64,000 nucleotides of DNA from Maricaulis sp. (GTDB lineage: Bacteria; Pseudomonadota; Alphaproteobacteria; Caulobacterales; Maricaulaceae): the NCBI RefSeq assembly GCF_030149515.1, contig NZ_JASBRI010000015.1, positions 97,059-161,058 of the forward strand, written 5' to 3'. The translations under genes and the position numbers were made by a program. How positions within the stretch are numbered: the first letter of the stretch is position 1; every line of letters begins with the position of its first letter. Below are positions 55,564 to 64,000 of the stretch, in pieces. Under the pieces are notes generated by a model. It had not been told where the DNA came from. It ran no database searches and saw nothing but the letters and a program-made list of their open reading frames with translations.

Positions 55564-58271
55564 TAACCGCGGACGCGGAAGGTCACCCCGTAGGTCTGCG
55601 GGTCGCCCGGATAGGCGTTATAGCTCGTGCCGAGGTAACCGACCGACGGGAAGCCGCCCTTGGTGTAATCCTCATCCGTGAGGTTCCGGGTCCAGATCTG
55701 CAGCGCCCAGCTTTCGTCCTCGCTGCCGATCGTGGCCGACGCATTGAACAGCGTGAAAGCGTCCTGCATGGCGAAGGGCCGCGGATCCTGCGAAGTCGTG
55801 TGCAGGAACTCCGAGACATAAGTCGCTTCACCGCGCCAGTCGATTTCCCAGCCATTGGAGAGCGGCGTGGTCAGGGTCGCCGTCAGCGATCCGACCAGTT
55901 CAGAATTGCCGCGATCGCGGCCGGTCAGATCGTTGAACAGGGCGGTCACACCGGCATCATTGGTGCGCTCATTGCCGATTTCGCAGAGTGCGTAGTCCGG
56001 ATCGCCGGCATCCCACACACCGACACCACCGAACCTGTCCGGACACGGCGCGAACTCGTAATCGCCGTAAACGCTCTCGAACAGATATGTGAAGCCGCCG
56101 GTGAACAGGAGATTTTCCGTCGGTGCCCACTGGCCTTCGAATTCCAGGCCGGACACCTCGATTGAACCGGCATTCTCGAGCGCGAACCCGTTGCCGACGA
56201 AGTTGTTGGTCTGGAAGTCCTCGATAGTCTGGTCGAAATAGGCGACCGCGTAGACAAACCGGTTGCCGAAGAGCGAGCCCTTGGCGCCGATTTCATAGGA
56301 CTCGGAGGTTTCTTCCTCGAACTCGAACACACCGGTGAAGGCTGCATTCGTCGAGACGTTGAAGCCGCCCGGCTTGAAGCCCGTCGCATAGCTCGCATAC
56401 ACGTTCAGCGTATCGGACACGTCATAAGAGAAGATGATGTTGCCCGAGAAGTTCGTGTCGTTGCGCGAGGTCGGGAAATTCCCGGCATTGACCGGCGGGA
56501 AGTTCTGGAAGGCGGTAAAGCCGAGCAGCGGGTTGAGCGCCGTTCCGGCAAAGATCGCCGGCAGCGGAGCCGCCGGATTGATCGGCGTACCGTCCGGATA
56601 ATGGGTCAGGCCCTGGCCAAGCAGGAGCGAGGGCACCAGGAAGGCGCAGGCATCCCCGCCGACCACCGGGAACAGGCCCGGATCGCACGTGCCCGGCGAG
56701 ACCAGGCGCAGATCCTGGCCCAGATCGACAAAGGAAAAGGCCGACAGCGGATCCGGCTGATCGATGACCGTTTCCATGTTCTTGCTCTCGTCGGAATAGC
56801 GGCCGCCGAGTGTTACCGTGAACTGGTCCGTCAGGTGGAAGTCGAGCTGCCCGAAGACCGACCACGCATCGGTGTCGTACTCGTAGTCTTCGAGAATGAG
56901 GCCGTGGCTGGTTGCGACAAAGCCCTCGGACGGCGTTGTCGGAAGACCTGCATTGCCTGACGGAAGCGGCACGAAATTACCCACGCCCGCCGCCTGGTTC
57001 ATGTTCAGGAAGATTTCGAGCAGCGAGACGCCACCCGTTCCCGCCGGAAGGCCGAGCCCTGCAACGATCGGCGCGACACTCGGCGCAGATGCCGCGTCGA
57101 AGAAGGCGCGTGCGTCCGAACCGTAGGGTGTCGTGTTCTCGAAGTTCAGCTCGTTGCGGTAGTAGAACGCACCGGCCATCCAGTCGACGAAATTGTCGCC
57201 GGTCGAAGTGATGCGGAATTCCTGGGTAAAACTGTCATATTCGTTGCGGATATTCCGCAGGCTGACCAGGTCGAGATCGGAGAAGTCGGCGTCGAAGCGC
57301 TGGTCTTCGTTGTAGTTGCGGTAGGCGGTGATGCTCGTCAGCGTGAAGTGTTCGAAATCATGGTTGATCTCGGCCGATATGCCTTGCGTGGTCAGCTCGG
57401 TGTTGAGATCGCCATCGATTGCGATCCTGTCGCCGCCTTCCGGATCGGCGGGCACCGCCGTGCCGCCAAGACCGACCAGGGCCGCCTGGTCGATCGGATC
57501 GTAGAAGGCAAACGGCGCTGCGCAGCAATTCTCGTCGATCGTGCCGTAATCGCCGATGATCCGGATCTCGGTGTTGTCGCCCGGATTCCACAACAGCTGG
57601 CCACGGAAGTTCTGGCGGTTGCGATTGTTGATCTCGCGTCCGTCGACTGCTTCGATATAACCGTCATTGAAGTGCGTGGTCGCATCCAGGCGGAACGCCA
57701 TCGTGTCGTCAATCGGCCCGGTGAAGGAGCCACGCGCCTGCATCATGCCGTAATTGCCGAAGGTCACGTCGGCGACATAGCCCGGCTCGTATTCCGGCGC
57801 CTGGGTGATGATCGAGACAACGCCGGCCGGTGTGTTGCGGCCGAACAGGGTCGACTGCGGCCCGCGGATCACTTCGACCCGTTCAACCGAGAGGAAGTCG
57901 TTGATCGCCGAACCGGAACGCGGCCGGTAGACGCCGTCGATGAAGATACCGACCGACGGCTCGAGGCCCGGGTTGAAGCTGGACGTACCGATGCCGCGAA
58001 GATTGAATTCCGTATTGGTCGAGGTCGCGAACTCGGCGACGCGCAGCGAAGGGATCAGGGTCTGCAGGTCCGCGGCATCGCGAATCTGAGTCTGTTCGAT
58101 CTGCTCGCCCGTCACAGCCGCCACGGAGACCGGCGTATCCTGCAAGGTCTGTTCGCGCTTTTGCGCCGTGACAGTGATCACATCGATCTGTGCCAGAGCG
58201 CCCGAGGCCCCGATCAGGCCCGCGAGGATAGCGGTCGTGCCCAGAACGGCCGCCTTGTTGAACTTGGTCAT
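55563..58271 (-). CDS. TonB-dependent receptor (large, 902 residues)
   Basis: A full-length receptor. The signal peptide ends at about residue 27 (SGALAQ), then comes a TonB-box-like VITVTAQKRE segment. The plug (about 35-150) has DTPVSVAAVTGEQI, NLRGIGTSSFNPGLEPSVGIFIDGVYRPRSG and VEVIRGPQSTLFGRN. The long barrel ends in GVTFRVRG. The VTAQKREQTLQDTPVSV motif places it in the large group expanded in sphingomonads and hyphomonads for uptake of lipophilic or complex organic ligands rather than siderophores. It is divergent from a serine hydrolase operon, with shared palindromes in the gap. Confidence 0.92.
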   Translation of the reverse strand: MTKFNKAAVLGTTAILAGLIGASGALAQIDVITVTAQKREQTLQDTPVSVAAVTGEQIEQTQIRDAADLQTLIPSLRVAEFATSTNTEFNLRGIGTSSFNPGLEPSVGIFIDGVYRPRSGSAINDFLSVERVEVIRGPQSTLFGRNTPAGVVSIITQAPEYEPGYVADVTFGNYGMMQARGSFTGPIDDTMAFRLDATTHFNDGYIEAVDGREINNRNRQNFRGQLLWNPGDNTEIRIIGDYGTIDENCCAAPFAFYDPIDQAALVGLGGTAVPADPEGGDRIAIDGDLNTELTTQGISAEINHDFEHFTLTSITAYRNYNEDQRFDADFSDLDLVSLRNIRNEYDSFTQEFRITSTGDNFVDWMAGAFYYRNELNFENTTPYGSDARAFFDAASAPSVAPIVAGLGLPAGTGGVSLLEIFLNMNQAAGVGNFVPLPSGNAGLPTTPSEGFVATSHGLILEDYEYDTDAWSVFGQLDFHLTDQFTVTLGGRYSDESKNMETVIDQPDPLSAFSFVDLGQDLRLVSPGTCDPGLFPVVGGDACAFLVPSLLLGQGLTHYPDGTPINPAAPLPAIFAGTALNPLLGFTAFQNFPPVNAGNFPTSRNDTNFSGNIIFSYDVSDTLNVYASYATGFKPGGFNVSTNAAFTGVFEFEEETSESYEIGAKGSLFGNRFVYAVAYFDQTIEDFQTNNFVGNGFALENAGSIEVSGLEFEGQWAPTENLLFTGGFTYLFESVYGDYEFAPCPDRFGGVGVWDAGDPDYALCEIGNERTNDAGVTALFNDLTGRDRGNSELVGSLTATLTTPLSNGWEIDWRGEATYVSEFLHTTSQDPRPFAMQDAFTLFNASATIGSEDESWALQIWTRNLTDEDYTKGGFPSVGYLGTSYNAYPGDPQTYGVTFRVRG

Positions 58272-58332
58272 GGATTAACTCCCCTCTTCACGCGGTATAT
58301 TCTGCCAACCGATCCGCGTTCATGCCCGTTAT

Positions 58333-58495
58333 ATGAACACTGCTCACGGCGGATGTCAGCCGCTTTATCCGATTTCCGCAAAATCCTGCGCCGATTGATG
58401 CACGCAATCCTCACCCGGAAATTCGAAGGACCGGTCCGCTCTCGCTCTTTTCAAGCGTTGGAACTCTGCTAGGCTGCGTAGTGAACAGCGTTCAA
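58333..58495. promoter_or_regulatory. two TGAACA-N-TGTTCA-like boxes in a divergent promoter
   Basis: The 246-base gap between the TonB receptor and the serine hydrolase holds ATGAACACTGCTCAC at 58333-58347 (62 bases before the receptor start) and GTGAACAGCGTTCAA at 58481-58495 (22 bases before the hydrolase start). Both keep the arms of the 51251 palindrome. Each box lies near its own gene, consistent with paired control. Confidence 0.6.
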
Positions 58496-58517
58496 TAAGC
58501 TGTCGTTGGGGAGAGAA

Positions 58518-59774
58518 ATGAAGAAAGTAATCATAGGCTTGGCTGCGGTCGTTGTTTCGGGCGTGGTCGCGGGAGCCGGTTGGTATTATCGCCCCTGGTC
58601 CGAATACTCGCCGGCCGAAATCCAGGCAGCCACGCATCCGGACCGGCTTGCCGCAACCTTTCGCGACATGGGCGAAGTATTCCCGTATCGCGAGATTCGA
58701 CCCGCCGATTCGGCCCGCCCCCTTCCCCGAAACGATGCCCGGACGACCGTTTCCTACACGTTCGAAGGTGAGCTCCGCACGGTCGATGACTGGCTTGAAG
58801 ACTCCGATGCGACGGGCCTGATGGTGCTGCACGATGGTCAGGTCGTGCACGAGCAATACTTGCTCGGCTCCGCCCCCGAGACCCGCCATACCTCCTGGTC
58901 AGTGGGCAAGAGTTATGTTGCCACGCTGATCGCGATAGCAATGCAGGAGGGCCGCATTGCCAATCTAGACCAGACTGCCGAAATGTTCGCACCGCAGTTT
59001 GCCGGCACGGACTATGGTGACACGACGCTGCGTCACCTGTTGATGATGTCGGCCGGTGTCGATTTCGAGGAAGACTATTCCGCGCCCGATTCGGATATTC
59101 GGCGCCTCTTCTTTGGAACCAATATTTTCGGACGCAATGTCGACAGTATGGTTGCCCAAGTCGAGCGCAATCGCTCCCCGGGCGAAGACTTGCACTATGT
59201 CTCCGCCAATACGCAGGTTCTCTCGGCCGTTGCGCGCGGTGTCTGGCGCGCGCCGCTGGCCAGTATAGTCGAAGAAAAGATCTGGCGGCCGCTGGGCATG
59301 ACCGGTGAAGCCTACTGGAATCAGAATGTTGCCGGAGACAAAGGAATAGCGATCGGTTATTGCTGCCTCAATGCAACGCTGGAAGATTATGCCCGCTTCG
59401 GCCAGTTCTACCTGCAGGACGGGGTCTGGAACGGCGAACGCCTCCTCCCGGAAAGCTGGGTCCGCCGGGCCACCCGCCCGAATGCAGGTTTCCAGGAGGC
59501 GGGGCCGGACGCAGTCTACCCCCATCGCGGTTACGGCCTGCACTTCTGGGTTCCTGAAAACCATGACGGCGAATACTTCATGGCCGGCGTCTACGGCCAA
59601 TATGTCTGGGTGGATGAGCGCCGCAATATTGTCATTGCCCGCACTGCGGCCGACACGCAGTGGAGCGCCCGGACCGCTGAATCCCTGGCCGCCATGCGTG
59701 CACTGGCGGCCCATTACGGCGCCCCCGTGATGCATAACGCTGCCGGTACGATGCCGGAGGCCGGCGATGAGTGA
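58518..59774 (+). CDS. serine hydrolase, 6-aminohexanoate-dimer-hydrolase-like
   Basis: A 418-residue protein anchored by one N-terminal membrane helix (about 4-24). The beta-lactamase-like fold has Ser128 and Lys131 in TSWSVGKSY and Tyr227 in HYVSANTQVL. The YVSxNTxVL form is typical of the NylB/esterase EstB-like branch that cleaves esters or linear amides. The start at 58518 follows GGGGAGAGAA. The stop overlaps the GMC oxidoreductase start by eight bases, so the two act on the same substrate stream (inference). Confidence 0.88.
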   Translation: MKKVIIGLAAVVVSGVVAGAGWYYRPWSEYSPAEIQAATHPDRLAATFRDMGEVFPYREIRPADSARPLPRNDARTTVSYTFEGELRTVDDWLEDSDATGLMVLHDGQVVHEQYLLGSAPETRHTSWSVGKSYVATLIAIAMQEGRIANLDQTAEMFAPQFAGTDYGDTTLRHLLMMSAGVDFEEDYSAPDSDIRRLFFGTNIFGRNVDSMVAQVERNRSPGEDLHYVSANTQVLSAVARGVWRAPLASIVEEKIWRPLGMTGEAYWNQNVAGDKGIAIGYCCLNATLEDYARFGQFYLQDGVWNGERLLPESWVRRATRPNAGFQEAGPDAVYPHRGYGLHFWVPENHDGEYFMAGVYGQYVWVDERRNIVIARTAADTQWSARTAESLAAMRALAAHYGAPVMHNAAGTMPEAGDE

Positions 59775-61371
59775 CACCGAGTTCGACTATATCGTCTGCG
59801 GGGCCGGTTCGGCCGGCTGCACGGTCGCCGAACGCCTCTCGCGCGACCCCGGCGTCACCGTTCTGGTGCTCGAGGCCGGCGGCTCCGACAACAGCCCGGT
59901 CATCCGCACGCCGATGCTGCTGCAATACGCCGTCACCGGCGAACAGTTCAACTGGGGCTACTGGACCGAGCCGCAAGAGCATCTGAACGGCCGCAAACTG
60001 CTCTGGCCGCGCGGCAAGACGCTGGGCGGTTCGTCCTCGATCAATGCCATGCACTACATGCGCGGCGCCCCGGAGAACTATGACGAATGGGAGCGCGAAT
60101 ACGGCGCCGAGGGCTGGAATTGGGCCAATGCCCTGCCCGCGTTCAAGGAGGTCCAGCACCAGACCCGCGGAGAAAGCGAACTGCACGGAACGGGCGGCCC
60201 GCTCTGGGTCTCCGACATCAAGCCGCTGCACACGCTGACCGAGGATTTCCTCAAGGCTGCCGACCAGCTGCAGTACAGGCGCAACGACGATTTCAACGGC
60301 CCGGACCAGGAAGGCTTCGGGCCCTATCAGGTCACGCAGAAGAAGCACAAGCGCTGCTCCGCTGCGGACGCCTTCCTGCGCCCCGCGCTTGAGCGCGACA
60401 ACTGTTCCGTGAAGACCCGGGCGATGGTGCGCCGGGTCCTTCTGGAAGGCGGCCGTGCCAGCGGCGTCGAGGTCGATCTCGACGGCGAGACAACGGTATT
60501 GACGGCCCGCAAGGAGGTCATCCTGTCCGGCGGGGCGATCAATTCGCCCCAGACCCTGCTGCTCTCGGGCATCGGGCCGGCCGGCGAGCTGCGCGCCGCC
60601 GGTGTCGGGGTGGAGCACGACCTGCCCGGTGTCGGCAAGAACCTGCAGGACCATCTCGACGTCACCGCACAGGTCTGGACCAGGTCTGCCAGTTCGATCG
60701 GCCGCTCGCTGCGCTCCCTGCCCCACCACATGTATATGGTGGCGCGCTGGGCGCTGATGGGCGACGGTCCGTTCACGGTGAACCCGGTCCAGGGCGGCGC
60801 CTTCATCAAATCGGCCTATGCCGGCGACCTGCCCGATCTGCAGCTGGTCTTTATCCCGGCCATCTCCAACGATCACGGCAAGGAGAAGATCAACGGCCAT
60901 GGCATCACGCTGCATGTCTGCCAGCTCTATCCCAGGAGCCGGGGCGAGATCACGCTGAAATCGGCCGATCCATACGACCACCCCGCCATCCAGCCGAATT
61001 ACGGCGCGGAGGAGTGGGATCTCGACGTGCTCACCGACGGCCTTTCCAGGGTGCGCGACATTCTCAACGCCCCGGCCTTCGACCATGACCGCAAGGCCGA
61101 GCGCTTCCCGGGCCCGGATGTATCCACTCTGGCCGAGCTCAAGGATGATGTGAGACAACGGGCGCAGACGCTCTATCATCCCACCTCCACCTGCGCGATG
61201 GGATCGGGCGAGCTCGCCGTCACCGACAGCCGCTGCCGGGTGAAGGGGATAGACGGTCTGCGCGTCGTCGACGCCTCGGTCATGCCGCGCCTCGTCGGCG
61301 GCAACACGAATGCACCCACGATCATGATCGCCACCCGCGCCGCGGCGATGATCGCCGAAGACAACGCCTGA
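59767..61371 (+). CDS. GMC family oxidoreductase (choline/alcohol dehydrogenase-like)
   Basis: A 534-residue FAD enzyme. The N-terminal dinucleotide motif is VCGAGSAGCTVAERL, with GxGxxG at 12-17. PROSITE-type GMC motifs follow (GKTLGGSSSINAMHYMRG and GGAINSPQTLLLSGIG), and the C-terminal active-site segments are HPTSTCAMG and GNTNAPTIM. It oxidises an alcohol to an aldehyde with transfer of electrons to a quinone or oxygen. It lies between a hydrolase and an aldehyde dehydrogenase in one operon. Confidence 0.93.
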   Translation: MSDTEFDYIVCGAGSAGCTVAERLSRDPGVTVLVLEAGGSDNSPVIRTPMLLQYAVTGEQFNWGYWTEPQEHLNGRKLLWPRGKTLGGSSSINAMHYMRGAPENYDEWEREYGAEGWNWANALPAFKEVQHQTRGESELHGTGGPLWVSDIKPLHTLTEDFLKAADQLQYRRNDDFNGPDQEGFGPYQVTQKKHKRCSAADAFLRPALERDNCSVKTRAMVRRVLLEGGRASGVEVDLDGETTVLTARKEVILSGGAINSPQTLLLSGIGPAGELRAAGVGVEHDLPGVGKNLQDHLDVTAQVWTRSASSIGRSLRSLPHHMYMVARWALMGDGPFTVNPVQGGAFIKSAYAGDLPDLQLVFIPAISNDHGKEKINGHGITLHVCQLYPRSRGEITLKSADPYDHPAIQPNYGAEEWDLDVLTDGLSRVRDILNAPAFDHDRKAERFPGPDVSTLAELKDDVRQRAQTLYHPTSTCAMGSGELAVTDSRCRVKGIDGLRVVDASVMPRLVGGNTNAPTIMIATRAAAMIAEDNA

Positions 61372-61382
61372 AGGAGGTTTCC

Positions 61383-62804
61383 ATGAGCGAAGCCGAAGCC
61401 CGCCAGATCGAACGCATGAAAGCCCTGCTGGAGGCCCAGAAAACGGCCTTCAGGGGCGAACGCCACCGGCCCGTCGACAAGCGCAAGGCCGATCTCGACC
61501 GCATCGCGCAAATGTGCCGCAAGAATGCCGATGCGATCGCCGATGCGATCAGCCGGGATTTCGGCAATCGAGCGCGCCAGGAAAGCATTATCGCCGAGAT
61601 CGCCTTCGTCATTCAGGACGTGGCCCATACCAGGAAACACCTGGCCAAATGGATGAAGACCCGGCGCGTCGGCGTGCCGATGACGCTGCAGCCCGGACGG
61701 GCCGAGATCCGCCGCGAGCCCAAGGGGGTCGTCGGCATTATCGCGCCCTGGAACTATCCTTTCCAGCTGGCGATTGCCCCGCTCGTCGCCGCCCTGGCGG
61801 CGGGCTGCCGCGCGATGATCAAACCGTCGGAATACACGCCCGCCACGGCGGAGCTGATGAAGTCATTGCTGGCCGATGCTTTCGAGGACGATCATGTCAC
61901 GGTGATCACCGGCGGCCCGGCGGTCGGCGAAGCCTTCACCAAGCTGAAATGGGACCATCTCTTCTATACCGGCTCCACCCAGATCGGGCGGCTGGTCGCC
62001 CTTGCGGCCGCCGACAATCTCGTGCCGGTGACGCTGGAACTGGGCGGAAAGTCCCCCGCCATCGTCACGCCGGGCTATCCGCAGGATGCCGCGGCGAAAT
62101 CCATCGCCTGGGGCAAGTTCTTCAATGCCGGTCAGACCTGTGTCGCACCGGACTATGTGATGGCACCCCGCGGGACGGAACGCGATCTCGGCGAAGCGAT
62201 CATCCATGTCGCCGCCGCCCAGTTTCCCGATGCCTCCTCGGACGATGCCTATACGGCCATCGTCTCGGACCGGCACTATGAGCGCCTGACCGGGCTGCTC
62301 GACGAAGCACGCCAGGGCGGTGCCGAGATCCTGCAGCCCGAGCATGACGCCCAGGCGGCCCAGGCCGCACGGAAAATACCGCCGACCGTCGTTCTCAACC
62401 CGCCCGCCGGCGCGCGCATCATGCAGGAGGAGATTTTCGGCCCGCTCCTGCCCGTCATCGGTTACAGCGAGCTCGATGCGGCGACCGGTTATGTCGGCGA
62501 ACGCGACCACCCGCTGGCGCTCTATGTCTACTCCACCGACAGGACGAAGGCCGAGCGCGTGCTGGACGAAACCATGTCGGGCGGTGCGGGCGTCAATACC
62601 AACATCCTTCACCTCTCCGTGCCCGACCTGCCCTTCGGCGGTATCGGCGCGTCCGGCCAGGGCGCCTATCACGGCGAGGCCGGATTTCTGACGTTCACCC
62701 ACGAGCGCTCGGTCTTTTCCACCGGCAAGTGGCATCCCTCCCGCCTGCTCGCCCCGCCCTACGGCACAATGTTCAAGACGGTGGCCAAGCGCCAGATGAA
62801 GTAG
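61383..62804 (+). CDS. aldehyde dehydrogenase (coniferyl-aldehyde dehydrogenase-like)
   Basis: A 473-residue NAD(P)-dependent aldehyde dehydrogenase. The catalytic Cys253 lies in NAGQTCVAPDYV and the general base Glu219 in VTLELGGKSP. The short form and the C-terminal FSTGKWHPSRLLAPPYG are typical of the CalB/ALDH3-like group that acts on aromatic or long-chain aldehydes. A perfect AAGGAGG precedes the ATG, 11 bases after the GMC gene. It is the natural next step after the alcohol dehydrogenase. Confidence 0.93.
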   Translation: MSEAEARQIERMKALLEAQKTAFRGERHRPVDKRKADLDRIAQMCRKNADAIADAISRDFGNRARQESIIAEIAFVIQDVAHTRKHLAKWMKTRRVGVPMTLQPGRAEIRREPKGVVGIIAPWNYPFQLAIAPLVAALAAGCRAMIKPSEYTPATAELMKSLLADAFEDDHVTVITGGPAVGEAFTKLKWDHLFYTGSTQIGRLVALAAADNLVPVTLELGGKSPAIVTPGYPQDAAAKSIAWGKFFNAGQTCVAPDYVMAPRGTERDLGEAIIHVAAAQFPDASSDDAYTAIVSDRHYERLTGLLDEARQGGAEILQPEHDAQAAQAARKIPPTVVLNPPAGARIMQEEIFGPLLPVIGYSELDAATGYVGERDHPLALYVYSTDRTKAERVLDETMSGGAGVNTNILHLSVPDLPFGGIGASGQGAYHGEAGFLTFTHERSVFSTGKWHPSRLLAPPYGTMFKTVAKRQMK

Positions 62805-62816
62805 GTGTCCTCCTCA

Positions 62817-62945
62817 GCCGCAGGCGCGGGGGCGGCGGACCGCGGCCCCGACGCAAGACGGATAGACCGCCGCGGGGGAGTGCAGCGGACCGACCGGGCT
62901 CGACGCCCCCTTTCCTCCTCCGGGTGGGCAGAAAGCGCGTCGGCG
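62817..62945. repeat. G+C-rich intergenic repeat-like segment
   Basis: This gene-free stretch has inverted G/C blocks (GCGGGGGCGGCGG, CCGCCGCGGGGGAG, CGACGCCCCC) similar in style to the elements at 19258 and 20711. It carries no supported ORF. The alignment between copies is loose, so this is a tentative call. Confidence 0.35.
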
Positions 62946-63018
62946 CACGCCCCACCTTGGCCCTGCCCGCGACTTGCGCTAGCACGCTGGGTCCACACTC
63001 ACGCACAGGACCCGCCCC

Positions 63019-63777
63019 ATGTCCCTCCCGCTTGCCGGAAAACGCGCCCTCATCACCGGATCCAGCCATGGCGTCGGCCTGGCGACGGCGCACCTCTTTG
63101 CCGCCCAGGGCGCAGACGTCGTGCTGCACGGCAATGCCAATATGGCCGATGCGGATCATGCCGTGCAGGCGATCGGGCCGAAGGCGCTGGGCGCCGTGCA
63201 GGCCGACCTGTCCCGGCCGGGCGCCGGGCGCGAACTCTATGACGCCGCCCTGCACCTCGCCTCGGGCCGGCTGGATATCGTGGTCAACAATGCCGGTATT
63301 CACTGGGCCAGCCCGCTGGACAGTTCCGATGCCGAATGGGAGCGCAACTGGGCCGTGACGCTGCAGGTCAATCTGATGGCCGTCGCGGATATCTGCCGGG
63401 CCGCGATTCCGGAAATGGCCGGCAATGGCGGCGGGGCCATCGTCAATATCGCGAGCCGCGCCGGCTATCGCGGCGAGGACCGCAATCATATGGCCTACGG
63501 CGCCTCCAAGGGCGCCCTCCTCTCGCTGACCAAGACCATTGCCCGGCAATGGGGCAGCGAGGGTATTCTCGCCTATGCGCTGGCCCCCGGCTGGATCGAC
63601 ACCCGCATGGGCCCGCAGGCCGACGAGGACCGGCGCACGGCCGAAGCGGAAATTCCCATCGGCCGGATGGCATCGGCCGGGGAGATCGCCGCCATGGCCG
63701 CCTTCCTGGCCTCCGGAGCCTGTGCCAGCGCGACCGGCAGCTGTATCGACATCAATGGCGCAAGCTATGTGAGATAG
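63019..63777 (+). CDS. SDR family oxidoreductase
   Basis: A 252-residue classical short-chain dehydrogenase. It has the cofactor loop GSSHGVG (14-20), NNAG (90-93) and the Ser146/Tyr160/Lys164 triad (YGASK). The tail ends in the usual GSCIDINGASYVR. The closest pattern is the FabG/gluconate-dehydrogenase-like SDR group; the substrate is unknown. It follows the aldehyde dehydrogenase by 214 bases that contain a repeat-like segment, so co-transcription is uncertain. Confidence 0.88.
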   Translation: MSLPLAGKRALITGSSHGVGLATAHLFAAQGADVVLHGNANMADADHAVQAIGPKALGAVQADLSRPGAGRELYDAALHLASGRLDIVVNNAGIHWASPLDSSDAEWERNWAVTLQVNLMAVADICRAAIPEMAGNGGGAIVNIASRAGYRGEDRNHMAYGASKGALLSLTKTIARQWGSEGILAYALAPGWIDTRMGPQADEDRRTAEAEIPIGRMASAGEIAAMAAFLASGACASATGSCIDINGASYVR

Positions 63778-63850
63778 CCTTCGTCCCCACGGCATGCGGG
63801 GAAGCGGGCGACGCCCGGCATCGGGGCGAAGGGCGGCCGGGCCTGCCCGC

Positions 63851-63964
63851 CTGGCAGAACTGGGCGTGGCGCGTATCAGCCACGGGCCCTCCCCCTACAC
63901 CGCCCTGATGGAACAGCTCAAGGCTGCGGCCGCCGGCGCCCCGGAGCAGGGTCAGCCGGACTAG
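63851..63964 (+). pseudogene. 3' remnant of a PEP-mutase/isocitrate-lyase-family gene
   Basis: The frame ending at TAG 63962-63964 encodes LAELGVARISHGPSPYTALM followed by EQLKAAAAGAPEQGQPD. This resembles the extreme C-terminus of small PEP phosphomutase/isocitrate-lyase-superfamily proteins (ELAALGVARVSLG...). Upstream the frame becomes low-complexity Gly/Arg/Pro sequence with no plausible start, and the SDR gene ends only 73 bases earlier. The full gene therefore cannot be present; a truncated remnant is the simplest reading. Confidence 0.4.
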
Positions 63965-64000
63965 CCGGTCTCGCTGCCGGGAATGGAATCGGGGTCCAGC
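63961..64000 (-). CDS. possible 3' end of a minus-strand gene (partial)
   Basis: On the minus strand an open frame entering from the right edge reads LDPDSIPGSETG and stops at TAG (63963-63961). The sequence is plausible as a protein C-terminus, but only 12 codons are visible. It cannot be identified. Confidence 0.25.
   Translation of the reverse strand, partial: LDPDSIPGSETG

Noticed and set aside
1..64000. CRISPR arrays, tRNA/rRNA genes, transposases, integrases and attachment sites
   Set aside because: No regularly spaced direct repeats, cloverleaf-like segments, or mobile-element protein motifs were seen in either strand.

Overview
The window is high-G+C, gene-dense DNA from an alphaproteobacterium. 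The gene content fits an aquatic, stalked or budding lineage (Hyphomonadaceae/Maricaulales-like). Supporting signs are the slt/dapA/smpB neighbourhood, an alphaproteobacterial-type Zur box (GTTAT-N3-ATAAC), a BigR/SqrR persulfide switch, an ScfR/RamB-type regulator beside the glyoxylate genes, large TonB-dependent receptors, and G+C-rich palindromic intergenic repeats. The taxonomic placement is inference. I see no rRNA, tRNA, CRISPR array, transposase or integrase.

Layout. 0-5.2 kb: a small YHS-like protein, a GlxA-type regulator, and a divergent zinc-response locus. That locus has a MerC-like protein on one side and a ZrgA/ABC ATPase/FtsX-type permease/DUF3299 lipoprotein operon on the other, with two Zur-like boxes between them. 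5.2-11.7 kb: smpB, dapA, a soluble lytic transglycosylase, a threonine dehydratase-like enzyme and an acyl-CoA synthetase. 11.8-14.8 kb: an SDR divergent from its probable AraC regulator, a small superinfection-immunity-type membrane protein, and an IYD-like nitroreductase. 14.8-20.6 kb: threonine catabolism (tdh and kbl) interleaved with two unknown membrane proteins and an FAD oxidoreductase; the Tdh has lost all four structural-zinc cysteines.

20.8-28.3 kb holds a complete histidine-utilisation locus: hutI-hutH-hutG-hutU on the minus strand and hutF-hutC on the plus strand, with a HutC operator between them (formylglutamate route). 28.3-31.5 kb has a serine hydrolase and a TonB receptor. 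31.6-37.4 kb is a tightly overlapped histidine-biosynthesis operon, yerC-hisG-hisDB-hisH-hisA-hisF-hisIE. In it HisD and HisB are fused into one 632-residue protein, and the promoter contains a perfect 18-bp TrpR-like palindrome. 37.5-40.6 kb is a BigR/SqrR-persulfide dioxygenase-SulP sulfur operon, followed by acs.

42.7-50 kb has an unknown membrane protein, a lipoprotein, the glyoxylate bypass (aceA, aceB), its likely ScfR/RamB-type regulator and an AAC(6')-like acetyltransferase. 50-64 kb is the least understood part. It contains a ferritin-like diiron protein, a LOG protein, an SLC13 permease, a fatty-acid-hydroxylase-type membrane enzyme with a small partner, and a 902-residue TonB receptor. 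Divergent from that receptor is a serine hydrolase/GMC oxidoreductase/aldehyde dehydrogenase operon, followed by an SDR. Copies of a TGAACA-N-TGTTCA palindrome lie upstream of three of these genes, with a fourth at a gene end. This suggests one regulon for uptake, hydrolysis and stepwise oxidation of an unidentified substrate. The window ends with what looks like the 3' remnant of a PEP-mutase/isocitrate-lyase-family gene.
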